A stretch of 49,590 nucleotides of DNA from Rhodocyclaceae bacterium. GTDB taxonomy: Bacteria > Pseudomonadota > Gammaproteobacteria > Burkholderiales > Rhodocyclaceae. The stretch's first letter is position 1. Each line of letters starts with the position of its first letter. A program made the translations under genes and the position numbers. The notes under the pieces are model-generated. The model searched no databases. It was given only the letters and a program-made list of their open reading frames with translations, and was not told the origin of the DNA. This document shows positions 36,372 through 45,476 of the stretch, piece by piece. Location of the stretch: NCBI GenBank assembly GCA_030652245.1, contig JAUSBB010000207.1, positions 1-49,590 of the forward strand. Direction: 5' to 3'.

Positions 36372-36749
36372 ATGTACGCCCGCATCAATTTCGTCAGCCC
36401 TGGCTCTCCCGAAAAGTACTCCTGGGTCATCAATACCGACGTCGAAACGGTTGAGCAGTGGCAGCAAGCGCACCCCGAGGCGGAAGACCTCGTCGTCGCG
36501 ACCTTGACCGAGAGTGAAGGTCTGGAGGCTCTGTTCTCCCAGAAGTGCTTGTATCACGACGTGTTTTTCGAGCGCTCGGTCAGCCCCGACGTGCGCAGTC
36601 GCGGTCACGCCGAGCTGATGGAGATTCTCGAACTGGCCGGTCGTCTGGTCAGAGGGCGCGCCAGCGAGCTGTGGAACCGCTGCATGGACTTCCGGTTTCG
36701 CGACGACGCGATCGTCAAGAATCAATACCAGCGTCACCTGCTGGCCTGA
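36372..36749 (+). CDS. Hypothetical protein, 125 aa
   Basis: I do not recognise this protein. It is soluble, acidic and has no signal or membrane segment. It begins MYARINFVSPGSPEKYSWVI, has a helical middle (AELMEILELAGRLVRGRASELW) and three scattered cysteines (KCLYHD, NRCMDF region). The ATG at 36372 has GGAGGCAACAAA before it, a good ribosome site; the ORF-track start at 36306 has none. It stands 66 bp after lutC and ends where the convergent Kef-type gene ends. Codon use resembles its neighbours, so a real chromosomal gene is likely. Confidence 0.65.
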   Translation: MYARINFVSPGSPEKYSWVINTDVETVEQWQQAHPEAEDLVVATLTESEGLEALFSQKCLYHDVFFERSVSPDVRSRGHAELMEILELAGRLVRGRASELWNRCMDFRFRDDAIVKNQYQRHLLA

Positions 36750-38471
36750 TCACTGTTTCTTGTAGTACTCGCGCAGCGAGGCATAACGCGCGACGCGCGC
36801 GGCGCGGACGTGGTTCAGTGCGCGTTCCATCGGGACGCCGACCTGGGTGAGGGTTTCGGCGGCGATCATCAGGCTGCCTTCCAGCACCTCGGGAATGACT
36901 TCGGTCGCTCCGGCAGCCTTTAGCTGCGCCACGCCGGTTTCGTCAGGCACCCGCACCACGATGGGGATGTCGGGCCGGCTTTCCCGCACTTTGCGCACCA
37001 CCCGTTCCGCCGAATGCACGTCCGGGTAGGCCACCACCAGCGCGCGGGCGCGGGCGAGGCCGGCTGCCAGCAGGACTTCCGTGCGGTCGGCGCTGCCGAA
37101 GACCAGCTTGCCGCCACCCGGCACCACGCGCTTCAACTGCTGTGGATCAACGTCGATGGCCAGGAAGGGGATCTGTTCGTCGGCGAGAAAATGGGCGATG
37201 CGCCCGCCGGTGCGACCGTAACCGCAAATAATGACGTGATTCTCTAGACCAAATCCGGCGACGGCGATGTCGTGGATGGCCTTGGCCTTGTGCGACCAGT
37301 TGCCGTGAGCCATTTGGCCCGACAGCCGCGCCGTCCGCTCAATGAGGAAAGGGGCGATGAACATCGAGATCAGCATCGCCGCCAGCGTGACCTGGAAGGC
37401 ATCGCCGCTCACGAGCTTGAGCTCGTGAGCCATGCCGATCAGCACCAGGCCGAACTCGCCCGCCTGAGCCAGTTGGGACGAGGTGCGCAGGGCGACGTCG
37501 AGCGGACTCTTCGCCGCCAGCGCGAGGAGGAACACCACCAGCCCCTTGCCGGCCACCAGGAGCAGCACGGCGAGCAGCAGGCGGTGGGCATTCTCGAAAA
37601 CGAAACCCAGGTCGAGCATCATGCCGACCGTGACAAAGAACAGTCCGAGCAGAATGTCGCGGAAGGGGCGGATGTCGGCCTCGACCTGGTGGCGATAGAT
37701 GGTTTCGGAAATCAGCATGCCGCCGACAAAGGCGCCCAGCGCCAGCGACAGGCCGGCGTAGCCGGTGGCGTAGGCCAGGCCGACAACCAGCCAGAGCGTG
37801 GCCAGCACGAACAACTCTTCCGAGCGCTGGTGCGCCACGGCGTCGTAAAGGCGCTTGATCCAGCGCTGGCCGACCCAGATCAGGATGGAGAGGACCACCA
37901 CGACCTGAATCAGGGCAATGGCCAGGGAGCGCGGCAGTTCGTCGGTCGACTGCGCCAGCGCGGGGAGCAGGATCAGGCAGGGCACCACGGCGATGTCCTG
38001 AACCAACAGCACGCCCATGGTTTGCCGCCCCGAGCGCGAGTGGAGCTCGAAGCGCTCGGAAAGCATCTTGGCGACAATCGCCGTCGAGGACATGGCCACC
38101 GCCAGGCCGACGACCAGCCCGCCCCGCCAGCCCTGGCCATAGCCAAACCAGGTGATCAGCATCACCGCCCCGGCGGTGACCGCCATTTGGGCAGAACCGA
38201 AGCCGAAGACCAGTTGGCGCATCGCCTTGAGGCGTTGCAGGCTGAATTCGAGGCCGATCGAAAACATCAGGAACACCACGCCGAATTCGGCGATGGCGTC
38301 GACATCGTGGCCGCCCTTGAGCGCGGCGAGTCCATGCGGCCCCAGCGCGATGCCGACGACCAGATAGGCCAGCATCGCCGGCAGGCGAAACCGTCGCGCC
38401 ACGGTCAGCGCGATGACGACGGCGGTCAGCAGGACGAAGATCAGCAGCAGCGTTTGATACATAGATCGCAT
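36750..38471 (-). CDS. CPA2-type cation/proton antiporter with RCK domain (Kef/YbaL-like)
   Basis: 573 aa. The N-terminal part (about 1-385) is a 12-helix sodium/proton-exchanger domain with AYLVVGIALGPHGLA, AEFGVVFLMFSIGLEFSLQRL and GAFVGGMLISET. A cytoplasmic TrkA-N domain follows with the Rossmann loop VIICGYGRTGGRIAHFL, about 415. It is probably a K+/H+ or glutathione-gated efflux system. YbaL or KefB/KefC are the nearest named types; no ancillary KefF/KefG gene lies beside it. The start could also be the Met three codons on (38462). Confidence 0.88.
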   Translation of the reverse strand: MRSMYQTLLLIFVLLTAVVIALTVARRFRLPAMLAYLVVGIALGPHGLAALKGGHDVDAIAEFGVVFLMFSIGLEFSLQRLKAMRQLVFGFGSAQMAVTAGAVMLITWFGYGQGWRGGLVVGLAVAMSSTAIVAKMLSERFELHSRSGRQTMGVLLVQDIAVVPCLILLPALAQSTDELPRSLAIALIQVVVVLSILIWVGQRWIKRLYDAVAHQRSEELFVLATLWLVVGLAYATGYAGLSLALGAFVGGMLISETIYRHQVEADIRPFRDILLGLFFVTVGMMLDLGFVFENAHRLLLAVLLLVAGKGLVVFLLALAAKSPLDVALRTSSQLAQAGEFGLVLIGMAHELKLVSGDAFQVTLAAMLISMFIAPFLIERTARLSGQMAHGNWSHKAKAIHDIAVAGFGLENHVIICGYGRTGGRIAHFLADEQIPFLAIDVDPQQLKRVVPGGGKLVFGSADRTEVLLAAGLARARALVVAYPDVHSAERVVRKVRESRPDIPIVVRVPDETGVAQLKAAGATEVIPEVLEGSLMIAAETLTQVGVPMERALNHVRAARVARYASLREYYKKQ

Positions 38472-38511
38472 GATACCGGTGTGGCGCGAAGTTACTGATT
38501 ACAATCCGTCG

Positions 38512-39822
38512 ATGACCACGCCAATCACTGAATTCACGCCCGAGCAAAAACGCCGCCGCCTCATCATCCTGGCGGTGGTGGTGGGGGCGTATGTGCTGTC
38601 CTTCTTTCAGCGTTTCGCGCCGGCCGGCATTGCCCAGGACCTGGCGGCGGCGTTCCAGACCTCGGCGGCTTCGCTCGGCGTGCTGGCCGCCACCTACTTC
38701 TACGTCTATACGATCATGCAGGTGCCGACCGGCATCCTGGTCGATACGCTCGGGCCGCGGCGCATCCTGTTGCTCGGCGGCATGGTCGCCGGGGGCGGCA
38801 GCCTGCTGTTCGGCATGGCGGACAGCCTCGATGCCGCGCTGGTCGGCCGCACATTGATCGGGTTGGGCGTGTCGGTGACCTTCATCGCCATGCTCAAGCT
38901 GATCGCCGTCTGGTTCGAGGAACAGCGTTTTGCCACCGTCGTCGGGGTGTCGATGCTGATCGGCAATCTGGGCTCGGTGCTGGCCGGCGCGCCGCTTTCG
39001 GCGCTGGCGCAGGCGACCGGCTGGCGGGGCGTGTTTGTCGGCGTGGGACTGGTATCGCTGGCCCTCGGCATACTGGCCTGGATTCTGGTGCGCGACCGGC
39101 CGTCGGCCAGGGGTGGCGCCGTCCCGCCAGCGCCGACTTTTGATAGAACAGTCGTATTGACCGGTCTGCTGCGGGTGGTGAAAAATCGCGCCACCTGGCC
39201 GACGGTCTTTGTCAATTGCGGACTGTCGGGCAGCTTCTTCGCCTTTGGCGGCCTGTGGGCGACGCCCTTTCTCATTCAGGGCATGGGCATGAGCCGCGCC
39301 ACCGCCACCGCCCATCTGTCACTTTATTTCGCCGGTTTCGCCGTCGGTTGCCTGCTCGTCGGCATGCTTTCCGACCGGCTGCGTCGCCGGAAGCCGGTGA
39401 TCATCGTCAGCTCGCATATCTATGGTGCGATCTGGCTGGTCTGGCTGTCGGGCGTGGCGCTGCCGCTCGTCGCTACCTATACTCTGTTTGGCTTGATGGG
39501 CTTGATGACGGCGAGTTTCACCCTCAGTTGGGCCTGTGCCAAGGAAGTGAATCCGCCGGCCCTGTCGGGAATGTCGACTTCGGTGACCAATATGGGCGGT
39601 TTTCTGATGGGGGCGTTGCTGCAGCCGGCGGTCGGCTGGATCATGGATCAGCGTTGGGCGGGTGCGATGGTCAATGGCGTGCGGATTTATGCGCCCGAGG
39701 ATTACCGCTGGGGCTTGTTGTTGATCGCCTGCGCCGCTTGGGGTGGAGCGGTCGCCGCCTGGAAGGTCAAGGAAACGCATTGTCGCAACATTTGGAATGA
39801 ACTCGACAAGGGGAAGGCATGA
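38512..39822 (+). CDS. MFS transporter
   Basis: 436 aa with about 12 membrane helices. The helix 2-3 loop GILVDTLGPRRILLLGG and the helix 8-9 loop VGMLSDRLRRRKPVIIV are the major facilitator signatures. Substrate unknown; it lies in front of a cobalt/sirohydrochlorin chelatase with a 4-nt overlap. The large central loop (about 195-215) contains GAVPPAPTF, encoded by a copy of the 23-bp repeat. I start at ATG 38512; the ORF-track start at 38470 overlaps the divergent antiporter start. Confidence 0.88.
   Translation: MTTPITEFTPEQKRRRLIILAVVVGAYVLSFFQRFAPAGIAQDLAAAFQTSAASLGVLAATYFYVYTIMQVPTGILVDTLGPRRILLLGGMVAGGGSLLFGMADSLDAALVGRTLIGLGVSVTFIAMLKLIAVWFEEQRFATVVGVSMLIGNLGSVLAGAPLSALAQATGWRGVFVGVGLVSLALGILAWILVRDRPSARGGAVPPAPTFDRTVVLTGLLRVVKNRATWPTVFVNCGLSGSFFAFGGLWATPFLIQGMGMSRATATAHLSLYFAGFAVGCLLVGMLSDRLRRRKPVIIVSSHIYGAIWLVWLSGVALPLVATYTLFGLMGLMTASFTLSWACAKEVNPPALSGMSTSVTNMGGFLMGALLQPAVGWIMDQRWAGAMVNGVRIYAPEDYRWGLLLIACAAWGGAVAAWKVKETHCRNIWNELDKGKA
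39118..39140 (+). repeat. 23-bp dispersed repeat, copy 5 (inside MFS gene)
   Basis: GCCGTCC, variable base C, GCCAGCGCCGACTTT, encoding AVPPAPTF in the central cytoplasmic loop, the same frame as in pilS. Confidence 0.85.
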
Positions 39823-40178
39823 AGGGCATCATCCTATTTGGCCATGGCGCGCGCAATCCGGAATACATCGAGCCCTTCAGGCGCATCCGCGCGGTGGTGG
39901 AGGCGCGTCAGCCGGATGTTCAGGTGGAGATCGGGTTTCTTGAGCTGACCCAGCCGCCGCTGGATGTGAGTATCGAGGCCCTAGCAGCGCGCGGTGTCAA
40001 TGAAATCAGAGTCGTACCGATATTTTTTGCGCCGGGACGACATGTGCTGAAAGACCTGCCGGAGTTGATCGGTAACGCGATGGAGCGCTTCCCCGGCATC
40101 AGCATCACCGTGGCGGCTTGCGTCGGGGAAGTTGATGCGGTGATCGACGCGATGGCCGGGCATGCCATTCAGGCTTGA
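39819..40178 (+). CDS. cbiX: CbiX-type sirohydrochlorin/cobalt chelatase, single-domain
   Basis: 119 aa, half-size CbiX fold. ILFGHGARNPEYIEPF supplies the first metal His (about 9), and VVPIFFAPGRHVLKDLPEL the second region (His about 74). Inserts a divalent metal into sirohydrochlorin for cobalamin or sirohaem synthesis; which metal cannot be told. Translationally coupled to the MFS gene. Confidence 0.88.
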   Translation: MKGIILFGHGARNPEYIEPFRRIRAVVEARQPDVQVEIGFLELTQPPLDVSIEALAARGVNEIRVVPIFFAPGRHVLKDLPELIGNAMERFPGISITVAACVGEVDAVIDAMAGHAIQA

Positions 40179-40210
40179 AAAGTCTATATCAGGTCTTACT
40201 TATATATCCC

Positions 40211-41248
40211 ATGAAAACAACCACCCCATTCCAGCACTTGCACTGGCTAGCCGCTATGGCCGTGCTGGTGATCGCCGCGCAGTCAATCCTGTTGCCAGCA
40301 CCGGCTTTGGCCCAGCCAGCCACCACGCGGACCATCGAGCTACGCACGGTGCAACTTACCCTGCCCGCCGAGGCGGTTCTCGAAGCGACCCGGCAGGCCA
40401 CGGTGGCGACGCAGGTTTCGGGCCGCATCGTCGAAGTGCTGGTCGAGGCTGGACAGCGCGTCAAGGCCGGGCAACTGTTGATGCGGATCGACGCCCGCGA
40501 GGCCAGCGAAAATGCCGCTGCCGCCCGCGCGCAACTGGTGCAGGCCGAAGCCAATTTTCAGCGCACCCAGAACCTTTTCAAACAAAAATTCGTCAGCCAG
40601 GCTGCGCTCGACAAGGCCGAGGCCGATCTCAAGTCGGCGCGCGCCCAGGCGGCAGCGGCCGGCGCGGGGGTTTCGCATGCGGCGGTGACGGCACCGCTTG
40701 CCGGGATTGTTGCCGAACGGCATGCCGAGCTGGGCGAACTGGCCGCTCCCGGCCGACCGCTGGTGACCTTGTTCGAACCCAAGGGATTGCGTGCCATCGT
40801 CAGCATTCCGCAGTTCAAACTGAAGGATGCGCAGCGCGCCACGACGGCCAGGATCGAGTTTCCCGAAAGTCGGCTTGTGCTTCCCGGCGCCCGCATCGAG
40901 ATTCTGCCGACGGTCGATGCCAAGAGCCACACGGCGACGGCGCGGGTTTATCTGCCCGACAGCGCGGAGGTCCTGCAAGGCATCGTGCCAGGCATGGCGG
41001 CGCGGGTGCATTTCGTCGTCGGCACGGCGCAAAAATTGACCGTTCCTCCGACGGCCATTCTCCGCCGGGGCGAGATCAGCGCCGTGTATGTGCTCGGCAA
41101 CGGTCCGGCCAGGCTGCGTCAGGTGCGGCTTGGCGAGCCGGTGGCCGATGGCGAGATCGAAGTCCTGTCGGGCCTTGCCGCAGGCGAGACGGTGAGTCTC
41201 GATCCGGTGAAGACCGGCATCGAATTGAAGCAGATGCCGGGTAAATAA
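40211..41248 (+). CDS. RND efflux periplasmic adaptor (membrane fusion) protein
   Basis: 345 aa with a signal peptide (AAMAVLVIAAQSILLPAPALA). The HlyD-type layout is clear: barrel-sandwich half-motif VSGRIVEVLVEAGQRVKAGQLLMRID, coiled-coil hairpin (about 90-150), return motif APLAGIVAERHAELGELAAPG, and a beta-barrel/membrane-proximal end. It links an RND pump to an outer-membrane channel, which is not encoded here. ATG 40211 is chosen over the upstream TTG at 40175, which overlaps cbiX. Confidence 0.9.
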   Translation: MKTTTPFQHLHWLAAMAVLVIAAQSILLPAPALAQPATTRTIELRTVQLTLPAEAVLEATRQATVATQVSGRIVEVLVEAGQRVKAGQLLMRIDAREASENAAAARAQLVQAEANFQRTQNLFKQKFVSQAALDKAEADLKSARAQAAAAGAGVSHAAVTAPLAGIVAERHAELGELAAPGRPLVTLFEPKGLRAIVSIPQFKLKDAQRATTARIEFPESRLVLPGARIEILPTVDAKSHTATARVYLPDSAEVLQGIVPGMAARVHFVVGTAQKLTVPPTAILRRGEISAVYVLGNGPARLRQVRLGEPVADGEIEVLSGLAAGETVSLDPVKTGIELKQMPGK

Positions 41249-41249
41249 A

Positions 41250-44200
41250 GTGGGCATTTCCGGACGCATCGCGGAGTATTTCCTCCGCAACTCGCTGACG
41301 CCGCTGATCGCGCTGATCGCGTTGCTCTTGGGCGTCTTCGCCACGCTGGTCACGCCGCGCGAGGAAGAGCCGCAGATCAACGTGACGATGGCCAACGTTT
41401 TCATTCCCTTCCCCGGCGCTGCCGTGAAGGATGTCGAAAACCTTGTCACGCGTCCGGCCGAGCAGGTGCTCTCGCGCATTGCCGGCATCGAGCATGTCTA
41501 TTCCGTATCGCGGCCAGGCATGGCGGTGATCACCGTGCAATACAAGGTGGGCGAGGAGCCGATCCAGGCGCTGGTGCGCCTCTACGACACCATCAACGCC
41601 CACAGCGACTGGGTTTCGCCGCATTTGGGCGTCGGCCAGCCGATCATCAAGCCGAAAGGCATCGACGACGTGCCCATCGTTTCGCTGACCTTCTGGAGCG
41701 CCGCTCACGACAAATCCGGCTTCGAGATGCAGCAGGTGGCGCGCGCGGTCGAAATCGAACTGAAGCGCATTCCCGGCACGCGCGATGTCGTCACCATCGG
41801 TGGCCCGGGCCATGTGGTGCGCGTTCTGATGGACGCGCAACGCATGAATGCGCACGGCGTCACGGCACAGGATCTGAAGGCGGCCTTGCAAGTATCGAAC
41901 GCCTCGCAACCGGCGGGTAGTCTGGTCAGCGGCAATCGGGAGTTGCTGGTGCAGACCGGCACCTACCTGGAATCCGCCGCCGATGTGAGGAAACTCGTGG
42001 TTGGCGTGCATGGGCAAAAACCCGTGTTCATGTCCGACGTGGCCCAGGTGATCGACGGCCCCGATCAGCCCAGTCGCTACGTCTGGCATGGCGCAAAAGG
42101 CGCCGAGTTCCCGGCTGTGACACTGGCGGTATCGAAAAAACCGGGCGTGAACGCGGCCGATGTCGCTGCCGGCGTGATTGCGCGCATGGAAAGCCTCAAG
42201 GGCACGGTCATCCCGGAAGGGACCGAGTTCACCGTGACGCGCAATTACGGCGAGACGGCGACCGACAAGGCGCAGAAGTTGATTGGCAAGCTCGCCTTTG
42301 CCACCGCCTTTGTCGTGCTGCTGGTGCTGTTCGCGCTGGGCCGCCGCGAAGCGGTCATTGTCGGCGTGGCGGTGTCGCTGACCTTGGCGGCAACCCTGTT
42401 TGCCTCCTGGGCCTGGGGCTTCACGCTCAACCGCGTGTCGCTGTTCGCCCTGATCTTTTCCATCGGCATCCTTGTGGACGACGCCATTGTCGTGGTGGAG
42501 AACATCCACCGCTGGCAGGCGCTCGAACCGGACAAGCCCTTGTGGCAGATTATTCCGCGGGCGGTTGACGAGGTCGGCGGGCCGACCATTCTGGCCACCT
42601 TCACCGTGATTGCCGCGCTCCTGCCGATGGCCTTCGTCAGCGGCCTGATGGGCCCCTACATGAGCCCGATTCCGATCAATGCCTCGCTGGGCATGTTCAT
42701 CTCGCTCGCCATCGCGTTTGTCATCACGCCCTGGCTGGCGCTGAAGCTCATGAAACCGGCGTCTCACGCCCATGTCGAGCCCGCCGGAGCGGGAAAGCTG
42801 GAGCGTTTGTTCCGTCGTGTGCTGACCCCATTCCTGGACCCGCAAAGCGGCCGCCGGATGCGCGCGTTGCTGTGGAGTGGCGTTGTCGTGATGATTCTCG
42901 CCTCGGTGTCGCTGGGCGTGTTCAAGCTCGTTGTGATGAAGATGCTGCCCTTCGACAACAAGAGCGAATTCCAGATCGTGCTCGACATGCCGGTCGGCAC
43001 GCCAGTCGAGGAGACCGCGCGCGTGCTGCGCGAGATGGCCGCCGAACTCGCGCCAGTGCCCGAGATCAAGGATTACCAGGCTTACGCCGGCACGGCCAGC
43101 CCGATCAACTTCAATGGCCTGGTGCGCCAGTATTACCTGCGCGCCAACCCCGAAATGGGCGACATCCAGGTCAATCTGGTCGACCGCCACCAACGCGACC
43201 GCCAGAGTCATGCAATCGCCGTGTCGGTGCGCGAGCGGGTCATGGCGGTTGCCGCAAAGAGCGGCGGCAACGCCAAGGTGGTGGAAGTGCCGCCCGGCCC
43301 GCCGGTGCTCTCGCCCATCGTCGCCGAAGTTTACGGCCCCGACTATGCCGGCCAGATCGCGGTGGCGAAACGGGTGCGCGAAGCCTTCGCCGGCACGGCC
43401 GATATTCTCGGCGTCGATGACAGCGTCGACGCGGACAACGACAAGGTGGTGCTGCGCGTCAATCAGGCCAAGGCCGCGTTGCTCGGCGTGGCGCAAAAGG
43501 ACATCGTCGAGACGGTGCGCATGGGCCTCTCCGGCGAGGATGTGACGCCGCTGCATGACGGCGAGGCGAAATACGAAATTCCCGTGCGCATCACCCTGCC
43601 GGCCGAGCGGCAGGCCAGCCTTGATTCGCTGCTGAATCTGAAAGTGCGCGCGTTGCCCGCTTACGGTGGACAGCTCGTGCCGATCTCCGAAGTGGTCGAG
43701 GCGCGGCGCGCACCGCGCGAAAAGGTGGTTTATCACAAGGACCTGCTGCCGGTCGTGTATGTCGTCGGCGACATGGGCGGCAAGCTCGATTCGCCGCTCT
43801 ATGGCATGTTCGATATCCGCGCGAAATTGAAGGACCTGCCGCTCGAACAAGGCGGCAAGCTCGGCGAATACTTCATCAAACAGCCGCAGGACCCCTACGC
43901 CGGCTATGCCGTGAAGTGGGACGGCGAATGGCAGGTGACCTACGAGACCTTCCGCGACATGGGCCTGGCCTATGCCGTCGGCCTGCTATTGATTTATCTG
44001 CTCGTTGTGGCGCAGTTCAAGTCCTATCTCGTGCCGCTCATCATCATGGCGCCGATCCCGCTCACCATCATCGGCGTGATGCCCGGCCACGCCCTGTTCG
44101 GCGCGCAATTCACCGCGACCTCGATGATCGGCATGATCGCGCTGGCCGGCATCATCGTGCGCAACTCGATCCTGCTGGTCGACTTCATCAACCAGCAGGT

Positions 44201-44444
44201 CGGGGAGGGCATGGACTTCGCCGAGGCGGTCATCCAGGCCGCCGCCGTGCGCGCCAAGCCGATCGCGCTGACGGGGCTGGCCGCCATGCTCGGCGCGCTG
44301 TTCATCCTCGACGACCCGATCTTCTCTGGTCTGGCGCTGGCGCTGATCTTCGGTATCCTGGTGTCTACCGTGCTGACGCTGGTGGTGATTCCCGTTCTCT
44401 ACTTCGCGGCCATGCGCCGCCGTTTCCAAGGAGCAGCACCATGA
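41250..44444 (+). CDS. RND efflux transporter permease (AcrB/HAE1 family)
   Basis: 1064 aa inner-membrane pump. Twelve helices in two halves, two large periplasmic domains, and the helix 4 motif GILVDDAIVVVENIHRW carrying the proton-relay aspartates. N-terminus ISGRIAEYFLRNSLTPLIALIALLLG with TPREEEPQINVTMANVFIPFPGA is typical of a subgroup paired with short adaptors. Substrate unknown. Start GTG at 41250, 1 bp after the adaptor stop. A 924-aa ORF on the opposite strand is antisense shadow. Confidence 0.93.
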   Translation: MGISGRIAEYFLRNSLTPLIALIALLLGVFATLVTPREEEPQINVTMANVFIPFPGAAVKDVENLVTRPAEQVLSRIAGIEHVYSVSRPGMAVITVQYKVGEEPIQALVRLYDTINAHSDWVSPHLGVGQPIIKPKGIDDVPIVSLTFWSAAHDKSGFEMQQVARAVEIELKRIPGTRDVVTIGGPGHVVRVLMDAQRMNAHGVTAQDLKAALQVSNASQPAGSLVSGNRELLVQTGTYLESAADVRKLVVGVHGQKPVFMSDVAQVIDGPDQPSRYVWHGAKGAEFPAVTLAVSKKPGVNAADVAAGVIARMESLKGTVIPEGTEFTVTRNYGETATDKAQKLIGKLAFATAFVVLLVLFALGRREAVIVGVAVSLTLAATLFASWAWGFTLNRVSLFALIFSIGILVDDAIVVVENIHRWQALEPDKPLWQIIPRAVDEVGGPTILATFTVIAALLPMAFVSGLMGPYMSPIPINASLGMFISLAIAFVITPWLALKLMKPASHAHVEPAGAGKLERLFRRVLTPFLDPQSGRRMRALLWSGVVVMILASVSLGVFKLVVMKMLPFDNKSEFQIVLDMPVGTPVEETARVLREMAAELAPVPEIKDYQAYAGTASPINFNGLVRQYYLRANPEMGDIQVNLVDRHQRDRQSHAIAVSVRERVMAVAAKSGGNAKVVEVPPGPPVLSPIVAEVYGPDYAGQIAVAKRVREAFAGTADILGVDDSVDADNDKVVLRVNQAKAALLGVAQKDIVETVRMGLSGEDVTPLHDGEAKYEIPVRITLPAERQASLDSLLNLKVRALPAYGGQLVPISEVVEARRAPREKVVYHKDLLPVVYVVGDMGGKLDSPLYGMFDIRAKLKDLPLEQGGKLGEYFIKQPQDPYAGYAVKWDGEWQVTYETFRDMGLAYAVGLLLIYLLVVAQFKSYLVPLIIMAPIPLTIIGVMPGHALFGAQFTATSMIGMIALAGIIVRNSILLVDFINQQVGEGMDFAEAVIQAAAVRAKPIALTGLAAMLGALFILDDPIFSGLALALIFGILVSTVLTLVVIPVLYFAAMRRRFQGAAP

Positions 44445-44680
44445 CCGTCAATCGCATCGTCCGCATCGTCGCCGGCTTTTTCATCATGCTTTCGCTCGTC
44501 CTCGCCCATTTCACGGGGCAGGTCGACATGAGCAAGCTGTCCTGGCTCTGGTTCACCGCCTTCGTCGGCGCCAACCTGTTTCAGAGCGGTTTCACCACCT
44601 TCTGCCCGCTCGACACCATCCTCAAGAAGCTCGGCGTCCCCGAGACGGCGGCCAACTGCAAGACCGGCGGCTGCGGCTGA
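44441..44680 (+). CDS. DUF2892 (YgaP-like) small membrane protein
   Basis: 79 aa, two hydrophobic segments (IVRIVAGFFIMLSLVLAHFT; LWFTAFVGANLFQSGFTTF) followed by CPLDTILKKLGV and a Cys-rich end (NCKTGGCG). DUF2892 proteins have the RxxxGxxxL...F.G..LFQ..FT..CP pattern and unknown function; they often follow sulfur-linked or RND genes. ATG overlaps the permease stop by 4 nt, with AAGGAG before it. Confidence 0.85.
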   Translation: MTVNRIVRIVAGFFIMLSLVLAHFTGQVDMSKLSWLWFTAFVGANLFQSGFTTFCPLDTILKKLGVPETAANCKTGGCG

Positions 44681-44713
44681 CGCCGTCCTGGTGTTGGCAG
44701 CGGTCCGGCTGAC

Positions 44714-44736
44714 GCCGTCCAGCCAGCGCCGACTTT
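44714..44736 (+). repeat. 23-bp dispersed repeat, copy 6
   Basis: GCCGTCC, variable base A, GCCAGCGCCGACTTT. Intergenic, before the AbrB/PIN pair. A partial copy lies just upstream: GGCTGACGCCGTCC occurs at 44676-44689 and again at 44707-44720. Confidence 0.85.
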
Positions 44737-44812
44737 AGATTACTCCAGCAGTCCTGGCGAATGACAATCCTCGGCTATACTGACAGAGTAAGTTGGATAT
44801 GGAGCATATGCC

Positions 44813-45067
44813 ATGTTGCAAATGAAAATGTCAGAAGGTGGAAGGGTTGTAATACCTGCCGAGATACGCCATTCGATGGGTCTCAAGGAAGGTGATACGG
44901 TGCTGTTCGATCTGCGCGACGGCGAAGCGGTGCTCACCACCCGCAAGGCGCGGCTCGCCCGGGCGCGCGCCATGTTTCGGCAATATGTCCCCGAGGGCAG
45001 CCCTTCACTCGCCGACGAGCTGATCGCCGAACGTCGCGCCGAGGCCGTTCGCGAAGAATCGGCATGA
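44813..45067 (+). CDS. AbrB/MazE-type antitoxin
   Basis: 84 aa. The N-terminal swapped-hairpin DNA-binding domain is clear (MKMSEGGRVVIPAEIRHSMGLKEGDTVLFDL), and the acidic/helical C-terminal part (ADELIAERRAEAVREE) would wrap the toxin. Pairs with the PIN-domain gene it overlaps by 4 nt, so this is a VapBC-type module. Upstream TATACT (44776-44781) could be its -10; no good -35 is visible. Confidence 0.88.
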   Translation: MLQMKMSEGGRVVIPAEIRHSMGLKEGDTVLFDLRDGEAVLTTRKARLARARAMFRQYVPEGSPSLADELIAERRAEAVREESA

Positions 45068-45471
45068 CAGGGGTTGTTCTCGACGCTTCCGCCGTGCTGG
45101 CCTACCTGCATGGCGAGCCGGGCTGGACAACCGTCGAAAACGCACTCATCACCCAGGCCTGCGCGGTCACGGCGGCGAATCAGGCAGAAATCGTCGCCCG
45201 CTCTCTGGATCGGGGCGTGGCGCCTGACGCCGTGATGACCATCCTCGCCGAACTCGGCTATGCGGTGATCGACATTACCGCCGTCGACGGACAGGAAGCT
45301 GGAATGTTGCGCCCCGCTACCCGATCGCATGGTTTGAGCCTCGGCGATCGCCTCTGCCTCTCCGTGGCACGTCGGGTCAATGCCGCCGTGCTGACCGCCG
45401 ACCGCCCTTGGCTTGATCTGGCCGAGGCGCTGGGCCTCGACATCCAGTGCATTCGCCCGGATAGCCCTTGA
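45064..45471 (+). CDS. PIN-domain toxin (VapC-type ribonuclease)
   Basis: 135 aa. Acidic PIN residues are all present: VVLDASAVLA (Asp7), NQAEIVAR (Glu, about 41), SLGDRLCLSVA and AVLTADRPW. Expected to be a metal-dependent RNase inhibited by the AbrB-type protein before it. Overlaps that antitoxin by 4 nt. Intact, with no frameshift. Confidence 0.9.
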   Translation: MTGVVLDASAVLAYLHGEPGWTTVENALITQACAVTAANQAEIVARSLDRGVAPDAVMTILAELGYAVIDITAVDGQEAGMLRPATRSHGLSLGDRLCLSVARRVNAAVLTADRPWLDLAEALGLDIQCIRPDSP

Positions 45472-45476
45472 CGGCC

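Noticed and set aside
41076-43850. 924-aa ORF on the - strand
   Set aside because: Antisense to the RND permease and adaptor; composition is His/Arg/Gly-rich with no domain, a GC-driven shadow.
43916-44680. 254-aa ORF on +
   Set aside because: Only the last 79 residues (from 44441) are the DUF2892 protein; the rest is out-of-frame permease.
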